Assembly: GCA_000231825.2 (NCBI GenBank)
Contig: JH720354.1
Span: 472,965-536,964, forward strand
Direction of reading: 5' to 3'
DNA: 64,000 bases
Source of the DNA: Tetrahymena elliotti 4EA
Lineage: Eukaryota > Ciliophora > Oligohymenophorea > Hymenostomatida > Tetrahymenidae
The notes beneath the pieces were generated by a model. The model did not search any database and was not told where the DNA came from. It was given only the letters and a program-made list of their open reading frames with translations. Each line of letters starts with the position of its first letter. Position 1 is the stretch's first letter. Positions 22,901-34,724 of this stretch are shown piece after piece. A program made the translations under genes and the position numbers.

Positions 22901-25900
22901 ATTTTTATATTTTATAAAAAATTAAATATTTTACAATTAAAATAGGTTTGATAATTTAGGTAACTGCAGTGCATGCGATAAAAGCTGTGCTACCTGCAAG
23001 AATTCTAGTTCCTGTACAACTTGCTAAAACGGTTTAACATCATCTAATTCTTCACTACTTTGTGAATGCCCATAGGGTTAGTGGTAAATTTTAATAATAA
23101 GAGGAAATAATTTAATTTGATATTTCTTTATTAAGGTTTGATGATGTTGCAATTGTTTGTAAACCTTGCTTTGCTCTTTGCTAAACTTGTACAAAATATA
23201 TGGATGCTTCATCATAAAATTGTAGTACTTGTATAAATGGTAGAACTATTGTTAATGGTTCATGTATGTGCTCTTCAGGAGATACTAGAATATTTTAAGA
23301 TGAAACAAAGTGTAGTTAAGATGAGCAAGCCGTTCTAAATATCATACTCTCAAATAATTATCTAAGCTTATTAATAGATTTTGGAATCCAAATATAGCCA
23401 ATATTTTCTTCAACTTTAACAGCACAAGAAATTTGTTAGAAGCTTTTTGATCAGCAAACTCTCTAATTACTAGGAAATGGAGCATAATGCTCAATAAGCG
23501 GTTCTTAAATCAACATAGTTTTAGGTATAAAATATATTAAAATTTGACAGTCTGAAAATTAAATAAACTATTTTTAAAAATAGATGGAAGTTCCAGAGTA
23601 TTACCAGGAGATCTTATTAACTTAACATCAAATTCTCTTTAGTTTACCTATAACACAAAAACAATTTTAAATTTTTATCGTAATAAAGTATAAATGATTG
23701 ACTAACCTTTATAAGCTTAAGTGAAAATAAATAATTATCTTCAAATTTAAAATTATTGCTCTTCTCAAACAATATCTTTAAATATAATTGCAAATGATGG
23801 TAAAAGAGGCTTTTCACAGAAAACTTGGGCTCTAAATTAAATTTAACCAGTTGATAGCAATGTTTAGTAATTATTTTAACAAATAATAAATTAAGCAAAT
23901 CAAAAGTAATCCGATTCTATTGTTGTCTTTTTACCTCAAATTGAGAAAGACATTTAACTTAATTTTTAAGTTTCTTGGACTTTGTAAATAGGACAGAGCG
24001 GGCTTGAAAATGTAAGTATATTAATTCAGAAAAAAAAAATCTTAAGCACAAGTCATACATTAATGTAATCTCCACCATATTATATGTAAAAATAAATATT
24101 CACAAAATACTTTTATAATCCTAAATGATTTTTTAAAATTTAGAAATCAGAATATTGATATTTTGTATAGCTTTTAAGCTTAAGCTTGTGATTAAACAGG
24201 AAAAATGTCAAGAATAAAAGCCCCTCTCAATATTGCAATTTAAAATAGCAGCCTTGGTATAAATAAATCCTACAATAATTACTCTTAAAATGAGATTTAA
24301 ATAACAGTAAGTGCATACTCTATGAAAGCTAATGTTAATTATAATGTTTAAGTAAACAAAATATCTTTTTTCAACATTCAATTTTTTCTTAAAAAAAGTA
24401 ACAATATTTAATGTATTTTTAATAAATTAAAGGCTACTATTACTGACCCAACAGATCCATCAATAAATTTAATAGAGAATGCTAAATTCTATACAACTCC
24501 ATCACCATTAATTACTAAAATTTTAGGAGGTAATAGATATTCAAGCTATCAAAAAGCTATAACTATTGACTCTTTTCTTAGAGACTATGAGGACTAAAAT
24601 ACCTCAGAAGTAAATTTAGGCATTTCCATTTAATGGAGTTGCTAAAATCTTGGTATCTCTTCAAATTGTGTAAATAATAAAGGAGAAGCTTTAGTATTAG
24701 AGAGTGATAAAAGCTAAATAGTAATTAGTAAATATACATTTTAACCATATTAGGCTTTATAAATCAATATCAAAGGAACTAAAACTCAAACATAAGATGG
24801 AAATACTGTAACTAGATACGGTTAAGACTAAGTCGTTATTTTTGTAACTGAGTTAGATATACCAGTCCTAACAGTAGTACTCCCTGATGATTTAATAACT
24901 GATCCAACAATAAATCCTAATTAACTAATTCATGCCTTAATGGTTTATGATCCTACTGTTAATACAGATGTGCTCTATTACTCAGGAGCTATCATTTATA
25001 ATGACGAAGTTGTTGGAGTTATCAAATTTGATTATAGTTTTACAAGATTTTAGATTTGGGACTACTTTAGTCGGTTTTCTCCTTAAAATTCTTTCATATA
25101 AGTTAGGTTTTCAGTTTATAACCCATAATATGTACTTCCTAGTTTATGTACTTTAAATTTTAATTTAAACTTTCCACCATAAAACTGCTAGATAAATGTT
25201 AATTAAATGACAGGTTTATCTTTAATTGATTCTTTCTAGATTACTTTAAGTAATTGTTAGGATGATAACTCTCCTATTTAATACCAATTCTTTTATTATA
25301 CAAATAATGACCAAAAAAAATTTGAATTGTAAAATAGTTTATAAATACAAAGATAGTAGCTGACTGATAAGATTTTAGAAAATAGTGTAACTACTTTTCT
25401 TCCTGGTGGTTAGATATTTATTTTAGCATAAGCTATTGATTCGAAAGGTGCTGTATCTAATTCAACAATTACTTTAAATGTGAGCTATAAAAATTATCTC
25501 CCAAATGAATTTTTAGATTTTATAAATTTGTTCATCTAAAACTCTTAGAACTTATATCCAGAATAAAATATTCTCAACCTGAACATATTAAGCTAAGATA
25601 TTCTAAATAGAGAGAAGTCATTTTCATCTATTGAAGTTTAGCTATCATAAATAAAGTTAAAAATAATATAATAATTACAGCAAATATCCACTTAACTATT
25701 ATCAGCATCTTCTTTCTATTAGCTTGCTGACTAAACTGTAAATTAGTTAATCCAATCTAAAATAAATTTGTAACAATAAGAATAATCTAATTAAATTTAA
25801 TAAATTTATACAAGTTTACTTTCGATTCAAAGTAAATGTGAGCCTAGTATTGTCAGCTAAGAAAAACATGAAAAATGTGTTTAAGACACATATCTTAGCT

Positions 25901-28401
25901 TTAACATTTTAGATAGCATAACCAGTATTTCATAGGCTTAAACCTCATCTTTAAATAGTTAATATATTGATTTAACACATTAGATAGGAAACATTATTAT
26001 AAATTAAGGACTTCCTAATGAAAATCCTATAATATTTAAAGGTTAAAATATCTAGATAACTGCTTAACAAATAACAGACAAAAATATTTATTTGTTTACA
26101 GGAATAGGAACGAATTAATTAAATTTAAGAAGATTTTTATAGGGTTCAACATCATAAAACGGCTAAAATAATACATAGTAAATAGAAGAATTCCTTCTTT
26201 AACTGAATAACTAAACACAGGTATATGATGCCACCTATAACAAATATTAATTAAACTTTTATCAGGAAGATCCATCTTTTAAAAATTATACTGATCAAAT
26301 TTTAAATTATACCAAGAAATAAGCTGACGTGTATCCAGTTATAGACCCAATCATAAAAAATAATTAAACCAAATAGTCATACAATCCCACAAATGGAGTT
26401 ATTCATTATTTTAATTTAAGTAATAGCTAAGGTGCTTCAAAGAATGTTACATGTTTTAATAAATAAAATAACTAAAATTGGTCAAGATCATCATGCTCAA
26501 CAAGAATTAATGAAAAAACTAACCAAGCTTCATGTATTTGCAACGATTTAACTCCTATTACAATAATTAATGATATTAGTGATCTCTTTGAAAACAACAA
26601 AAATTTAGATACAGTTTTTAGCTCAAAAGGTTTTAGCAATATAGGATAATTCTCTGATTTTTATAAGAATTCTGTTTTCTGGGTTGTCTTTATTTAAACA
26701 TTCTTATTTATCTGTTTCATATTATATGGAAAAGTTTTAGATACTCAGTACTTGTTTGGAAATATCCCCAATTCTTTAAAGAAAAAGGTTTAAGTAAAAA
26801 CAAAAGTATATCCAATCAGCTAATAGACTTAGTTAGATACTATTAAGTCGAACACTCCAACAGATTAGCCAAATATTAACTTTACTATAAAAGAAGAGGA
26901 TGATGAAAAGGAAACTCCAAAACAAAATTATGTTGAAAATAATATATAAAATAGTGTGCCTAGCATATTCAAATTGGAATAGATATAAAACAATTAGAAA
27001 AGAGAGGAGAAAGAGGAAAGAGATAATGAAGAATAAATGTTCACTAAATAAGGCAAAACATAAATTTCAAGTAAAAACAATCTAGAATAAAAGTAAATTG
27101 AAACCAATGGAGAATAAATTAAAAGCTTTAAGAGCATCAATTTGCATTTGGATGTCAACTAAAATTTGAATTTTGATAAAGAAAAAGATTCAACCAATAA
27201 AAACTAAGGTAATTATGATTTTAGCTCATCAGATCTATTTGAAAACGATATCAATTCATCCTAGGGTTAGGGTAAAAATAATAATGGTAATTAAATAAAT
27301 CTTGATACATCTAGACCTTTAAGCTAATAGATAATTAAATAATCTTCAAAGAATTTGAGAAAAAGAAATCCAAGAATTGCATAATAGAATTTTGATGTAG
27401 AGTTTTTAAAATATAAAACTTAATTGAAAGATTCATCTATCGAACATCCTGCTTAATTGAATCTTTAACCTAATTTGAGCTTAAATATTGATAATAAAGA
27501 CAGCAAAAGAAGTTCTGTTTCATAAATTGAGAAAGATCAAAAAAAGAAATTTCTCAATCCTAGCAGTTAGACTCTTATACCTTCTATATTTTAAATTGCA
27601 GACTAAAGAGATTAAACACCTTTTAGTTAATAAAATTAAAAGTAAAATGTGCCTAGTATTACCACAATAGGAGACTAGCATAGTATAATTTCAGAAAATG
27701 ATTAAAACAAAGTATAAACGACGAATTTAAGAACAGAGAATAGTAAGAATAGCTCTGCAAATAATAATTTAAGAAAAGGGAGATCCGAGAAAAAGAAAGA
27801 AGTTTTGATTGTTCAAAATGATTTATCTGAAGAGCAAAAAGAAAAATTAAATAAATACAGTAGTGTCAAATATTATGCTCATTTCCATGAATTCTTATCA
27901 GTGTTTTTAGTTTTTAATCATTTAGTATCAAGACCAGTGAGGTTTGTTTTATTCTATCTAAGATATTAGCATAGTCTTGCTATAAGTATCTTATTTGGCT
28001 TTGATAAAACATTTGTACAGAAGGCATTCATCTCAATAGCTAGTTCTCTCTTAATTTTAATCTTTTCAACAATCATAGAAATTTTTTTGACAGCAAATAG
28101 CTTCTTGAAAAAAATAGGTGTATTTTTATCTATTATTTAATCTTTGTTCTACATCTATGTAATTATTTCTATTATAAGTGGAGATGATGCTCAAGACTCC
28201 AATTCTATTTTCTTGACATATCTTCTGTTTCTGGTCACTGACATCTTAGTAATATAGGTCTTGACAGCTCTAGTATTTGGATTTATAGCAAAAAAAACTG
28301 TCCAAAGTCAATAATAATAACAAAAACAAGAAGAGGGAATAATCTATAAACTATTTTAAATTCTTAAGCTCAACATAATAATTCAAGCAATAATTAGCTG
28401 A
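19916..28401 (+). CDS. Polycystin-1-like surface protein: lectin-like domains, REJ-like region, GPS, multiple membrane spans
   Basis: Seven exons: 19916-21584, 21679-22702, 22750-22890, 22946-23083, 23136-23524, 23584-24011 and 24151-28401. They give 2679 residues ending at TGA 28399, and all splice phases agree. Residues 1-17 are a signal peptide (MILKIAALLTLNILVYA). About 295-450 looks like a ConA/LamG fold (SLIFSFWIQF, YIDLYING). About 460-556 is Cys-rich. About 560-640 resembles an H-type lectin domain (FSSTPEVIFSILGY). About 850-1050 is a second Cys-rich region of C..C pairs. About 1100-1750 is REJ-like. About 2030-2055 is a GPS motif (CFN, WS..SC, CICNDLTP). A membrane span follows at about 2105, then a Lys/Gln/Asn-rich loop of roughly 390 residues and several spans from about 2510 (HEFLSVFLVFNHLVSRP) to 2645. 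The layout matches polycystin-1/REJ proteins. I see no PLAT domain in the loop. It probably acts in ciliary or surface sensing or adhesion (inference). The GPS has Asp where the cleavage His is expected. Confidence 0.85.
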
Positions 28402-30254
28402 AATTAAACTTTTTCTTTTAATTTATAAATGTTTTTTTCAAGAAAACTATACATTAATTCTATATCATTTTATATTAGTTTAAAATAATGAAGCTTTAAA
28501 ATTGATATTACTAATTATTTATTATGTTTTAATTTAATTTTTAGTTAGTCTTATCAAAAGAAATGGCAGACTAATTGATTATTTTATAATACCTTTACTC
28601 ATATAAAACTTTTTTTCTTCAAAAATAGAACTAATTTAACACAAAAACTTATTTGATTAAACATTTTTAAGGATATAAATTTGTTTATCAATTTTATTAA
28701 ATCCTTGAAAAAAATTTAATTTAATTTATTCCATCATTTATAGATAATTAAGGCCATAATTAATTCTAATAAAAATCAGACAGTATTAATTTTTAAAAAA
28801 ATAAGTATCAAAAGAAAGATTGTAAGCTAAGATAGAAATTTGAATTTATTAGATTACTAAAAAATTAAGGTTATTGTGGAATTAGTAAAATCAAAATGTA
28901 TTTACATATTTAATCTGACAGTACTAAAATAAAAGAATTTTCAGAATATTAAATTTTAAATATTAATCCATCTACTTGAAATAGGATAGGACAGATAACT
29001 TAATTACTTTTTTTTAATTTACAGTATCATTCATCTTAACTAATTCTCAAATTTTTTTTAATTTCTATGATAACTTTTGGCTATCAAAAAAAATTGCAAA
29101 AGTAACAATTAAAAATTTGTAACCATATTTTTTAGCAGTGCATTGAAATGATTTGTTCAAGCCAGTCAAAATATTATAAAATAAAAGTAAAGAATTGTTG
29201 GAATTAATAAAAAGTAGGTATTTTTCAAAATAAATTTTCATCAAAAAAGATAGTTTTTTCATGATAATTTTTTCCTCTAAATTATTAATGAAAGCAAATA
29301 AAGAAATATAAAAGCTTAAAGTATGTCTGAGATTACTTTTGTAAAAAAACTAAAAATAAGTATTTTGTAAGGATTAATTTAAATTTTTGTAAAAATGTAG
29401 ATCTTTACCTAAAAATGAATAAATATAAAAAATTATGTTAAAAAGTTTTATGCTAAACGATTAATTTATAACATTCAAGAAGATAAGACTCTAAATTATT
29501 AACCCAAATTGTTATTACACTTTCTTAATTTGTTATTTTAACAATAATTAAAAAGTTTTAGATTTATAATAATAAATTTTATGATTACTACTTTTTCTTA
29601 TAATTTTATTGAAAATTTAACATGAATACTTTTTGAAAACATTTACCTTTTGAGTAATAAATAAATTCTATTACTCTTTACATATCTTTCTTCTATCTAA
29701 ATCAAAATAAATAATTGATGGTTATTCTTATGTTTTTATATTTTCAATTTTATTTGTTTATCATATGATTTTTATGATTAATTAAGTCTTTTAAAACAAA
29801 GATTTTAGTTTCAAAAAAAGAAAAAATATAAATGAAAATTATTTTAGATAAAATCAACTCACATTTTCAAAAAGCAGATTGTTTATTTATTACCTATTTT
29901 GTTTGCAAAGGAAATAGTGTATAAAAAAATATTACAAATTCAAAAATAGTATAAAATATTAAAGAAATAATAGATTTAAAAAGTAGAATGCTCTAATACA
30001 TTTTTTTAGCTAATGATGAAAAGGCTAGTTGTGGTTGATTTTGCTGGTATTATTCTTTTTGATAATGAAAAACTAAAAATAGTGATCAATAAGTAGAATC
30101 ACTGCATAAGTTAGTAGTAAATAAGTAAGATAAATTGATAGATACATAGACAAATTACTTACATTAAAATCAATCATAATTAAAATTAAATTAATAGATA
30201 CAAACAATATTAAATATTGCAAGTAAAGTTTAAAAAATTGAATAAATTGCAAAG
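28402..30254. other. AT-rich intergenic stretch
   Basis: No frame with convincing composition on either strand. A minus-strand frame at 29065-29262 (MKKLSFLMKIYFEK) is short, hydrophobic and without motif. The stretch ends in an A-rich leader before ATG 30255. Confidence 0.6.
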
Positions 30255-33200
30255 ATGTACAGGTATTGCAATAGATCCCTTAACAAGTTTGATATATTTG
30301 GTAGCGAAGTTGGACTTATATATAAAAATGATAGTTTGTTTAGGACAGCTTTTGGAGGAATAATTACAATACTCTTCGCAGCAACACTTTCAATTTTATT
30401 TTTTCATAATGTAAGTAGATTTATGATGAATGAAAATAACTCATTATTTAGGATAAATATTTTAGCTAATTATTATCTTTGTATTAAATAACATAGTTTT
30501 CCACACTAGTTTAGAAGAGTAATTGAATTATCCCTTGTTTAAAGTATTGTTTAAAGAAAATAAACTAATTCTATTCTATTATTTTAGGTGAAGTTACTGT
30601 GGTATAATCTAAATCTTATGACGTGAATCCAAGTACTCTTAACTTTACTAACAACTAATTCATGATAGCAGTTAAAATAGACTAAGATAATTTTCTTTCA
30701 AGACCTACTTACAAAATAAGCTTTGAGGCAAGACATTACTATACATTATCAAATGGCACAACTATACAGAAGAAAGTAAATATTGATTTAATTATTATCA
30801 GAAGTATTTTCTATTATTCAACAGATAGATTTTTCACAATCAAACCCGAAAAATTTTAATTTACTAGCTAAATTTTAAGAATGAAAATACATAGATAGAT
30901 TACTAAAGCTTAGAGAAATTATCTTTAACTTACAATCATTACATCATTATATTACTATTGAAAAATTATTTAAATAGTTTATGTTAATTTAAATCTATTT
31001 ATTTTTAAAGGAACCTGTATATTTAGAGCCATGCAAATTGAGCCATTTTTCTTCTTTACCTAATTAAAATGTTAATTGGACCAAGGAATTTTAAGATTAA
31101 AAAATAAATGATTATCTTTGCCTTAGGTAATACTATAGATTTTTTGTAATCTTGACCATTAAAGAAATGAGTTATGCACTATTACTAAACAATCAATTTT
31201 TCTATATCAAAATAGGGAGAATAATACTTTTACTGTTGGGGGAAGATATCAAAGTCCCGATTTCTATCATTTGAAATTTGTGGTAACTAAATGTGCTAAC
31301 ATAACAGACCCAAAAAATCCTTGGTAATATTAGTGCGCTTCAAACGAAACTATATAAACAAAGCTTAAAAATGAAGACAACCGCATATAATTTTTATTTT
31401 CAAATTATTTATTGTAACCTGAAAAATCTCAAGATATAACAACTGTATTTTTAGATTCTTTGATTTTCAATATCCAACCTGAAAAAGTAAATTTAATTTA
31501 TATTTTTTCCAAGTTACATTGATAATCTACATGCTTATGCTAAATTTTTTTACTTCTGGAAAAAATCATCGATCTTCTTTAAAAAAATTTGAAATTTTAT
31601 CTATTACTTTAATCACTTAATTCTTTTACAAAACTAATAGATGTACACCACCGCAAATATATTTATGAATGAAAAAACTATTGAAACTGATGAGAGTATT
31701 TTTCTAATAAAATCAATCAACGAATAAAAGTACATTACAATTGATAACGGGGATTTTAGATAGCAAAATTCTGTAGGCTAATTTGATAAATTTTGTGAAA
31801 TATTTTTTTTAAGAAGCACCTTTAGTACTGATATATAGAGAAAATTTATGAAAGTAGATGAAGTAATTAGCTATATAGGAGGATTTTCTTAAATATTTCT
31901 ATTAATCTCTACAATTATAGGTAAAAATTGTATTTCATTTGAAGATTTTATTATATAAATTGTTTCATAATCCTTAATTATTAATTAGGTTTTTTTTCCT
32001 CCCAATTATTTAGAAAAATTAATGGATTAATATATTTTCAAAATGTAATTTGATCATAATTTATTGCTCATTTTAATTTAGAATTTGATATGTACTTAAA
32101 GAAAAGTTTTAAACGCTAAATAAGTTTCATATTTTTTTACTAATATCTTTGACTTTCAATTCTAATTTTGTTTAATTTTTCAATTCAAAATTAATTGTGC
32201 CATATTATTTTAAAATAGTTAGTATATATAATGAATATGTTTACTACATAGAATTGGCTAATAGACTGTATGATTTTGAGGTGTAACCTTCAAACAAAAA
32301 ATTTGATAAGACATAATCTTTTAGGTCAAAATAAATTTCAACATAAAACCTGGCTTTGCAGGGGATATAAAGCTAACAGAATCAAATTTTATCCTCTGGT
32401 TAACTTAATCTGAAATCATAATAAAATGAAAATAAGCATATTGAAAGCCATAGTTAATTCTATGCAGATTAGTAAAATTAAAATAAAAACAGCGATAGAA
32501 AATTTACCAGCAGAGAGGAAGCAGGATTAATGCCTATGGAGTAAATTAGAAATATAATTTGCAGTAGAAAAAAGACATACATAAATATGGCATAAAATAT
32601 GAAACAATAAAAAAATTAATAAAATAATGAGTTATAAAATGGAAAAACAAACTAAAAAGATTAAATATCAGAAGAATCATCATAAAAATAATCAGTTGGC
32701 AGTGATGAAAAATATAATCCTGCACTATCTGATCAATTGATAGCATTAGAAATTGGCAAAAATTTATTTTAAAGTGAAATAAAAGCTGATAGTGGATTTA
32801 ACAATCATTAAACCCCAAGATCTTTAAGTAATATTTAGAAATTAAATATTAATTAACATAGCATTTCCTTTTCACCAAGAAATAATTACGAGCATGCTAA
32901 AACAGAGTAAAATATCAAGTAACTTAAGAACTAAAACGATTTTAAAAATTTTGATTCAAATATTTATAAAAAATGCATGACATTTTAAAATAATCAATCT
33001 GAAGTAGATTCTCCTCAGTCATAAAACAGTATCCTTTAAAAATATGAGAAGAAGGTATTTGAAGGTCTTGGGTTTAATAATGCACATTAGTTCTTAGAAA
33101 AGGAACTAGAATTTATAATAAAAAGAGATAGGTCTATTCGTTTATCTTATAAATATTTGGTAAATATAATTACATGCGGAAAAGTGTTCAATACAGAAGA

Positions 33201-34324
33201 AGTTAAATTACTCAAAAAAGCTAATGAATTGGTCAGAAAGGATTTAGATATTTTTAATGTACTAGATAAAATCAAAGAAGTTGAAAAATTAAAAAAGCTC
33301 TTACTCACTCATGAAGAATAAGTTTTATTTAACTTTTTCCCTAAACCTGTTATAAAAGTATAGGATGAATAATAATTACCTTCAAGATAATAAATGGCTC
33401 AGACTGAAAGGGTAAACTCACCTTCAAAAATAAAATTAAATAGTATGTCTAAAAAATGGAATATTAATATGAAAAATCTAGCCACTATTTCTAAAGCTTT
33501 AACGAAATTTAAAAATAATCTGAAAAAGAACAGAATAAATGAATATCAAACTCTTTATGACTGCTATGATAAAGTCATGCAAGATTTCGACTCAAAGTAA
33601 TTTTTTGAAATAAATTTTCAAAAAACTATTATGAAAAAAATTAAATAATTTACAATAGAAAATAATTAAATCTATTTTTAGGAAATAGTAAATTTATATC
33701 TCAAAACATATGAAATATGAATTTATTTTTTAGCCTTGCAATTGTTTAAATATTTTTATTATTAAAAAAGATATAAAAATTAATTAGTCCAGCTGCTAGG
33801 AGATGAGATGAGAAACTTATTTGAGATTACCAAACTGTAATACATTATAAAACCTTATTTAATATGTAAATAAAATATTTGTTTATAAATAAAATTATAG
33901 TATGCAATTTAAGAAATAAGAGTATTTGCAAAATGAATCAAGTATTAATTAGATATTGAAAAGAAATTCGACCTTACAATCAAATAAGTAAGAGATAGCT
34001 TTAAAATAAAATCAGAGCAGCTCCTATTAAATGCATAGAGTATCTCATTTTAAATCCATATATAATATGAAATCTGAAGAAAAAGATGTTCACGATGCTG
34101 CTAATATGAACAATTTTAATGGAATTTATGAATTGAATAATAGTTAAAACAAAGGTAATTGTAATGATGATTTAGAGTAGAAAAATTATGAAATAGATAG
34201 TTAGATTTCTATAGATAATAGATAAGTAGATGAAGCAAGTGAATAAAATATTGAATCCGAACGTAATAATAAAATTAGCTTGTAAAGAAACTTTGAACAG
34301 CTTAAGAATCCACTTTAAAATTGA
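30255..34324 (+). CDS. Two-span membrane protein, tandem paralogue 1
   Basis: Eight exons: 30255-30480, 30588-30775, 31011-31126, 31216-31486, 31641-31920, 32219-33596, 33771-33836 and 33901-34324. They give 982 residues ending at TGA 34322, with every phase agreeing. The N-terminus reads KFDIFGSEVGLIYKND, then FRTAFGGIITIL leads into a first span (about 33-52). A presumably extracytoplasmic part of about 290 residues follows, with conserved Cys (YLEPCKLSHF, FYHLKFVVTKC, W.Y.C). The second span starts VISYIGGFSQIFLLISTIIG (341-360), followed by YIELANRLYDFE. The long C-terminal part is Gln/Asn/Ser-rich except for a conserved block at about 650-735 (FLEKELEFI..R, NIITCGKVFN, RKDLDIFNVLD, FNFFPKP). 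A second short block is LLGDEMRNLFEITKL. The donor of exon 1 is the least certain; an alternative lies at 30413. I do not recognise the family beyond its being a ciliate-type membrane protein; the function is unknown. Confidence 0.8.
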
Positions 34325-34724
34325 TTATAATATTAAATTCGCTCTAAAATTTGATTTTTTTCTTCTTTGATTTACACATCATAAAATGAGATTACATTAG
34401 TCAATTAATTCCATAAAAAATAAAATTTACAACTTAAATTTTCCTTAAGTCTTTTAAAATACTCTTAAAGTCTTTTGATAAATATCTTCTATTGTTGTAA
34501 TATATATCTGTGTAAATTATGTGAGATGATATTAAAATTAAAAAAGATTATTAATCAACAACCAACAATCCAAATAAATGCATACGCATTAAAATCTTAT
34601 GGCGTTTTTGAATATGCTTATGATTTTATTGAAAATATTCAATGAGAAATCATTAAAATAAACTCGATTTCTAAAAAATATTTTTTGTTCAAATAAAAAA
34701 TTAGTTTCTTATTATTTATTTGTG
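34325..34724. other. Spacer between paralogues 1 and 2
   Basis: AT-rich. No gene seen. Confidence 0.6.
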
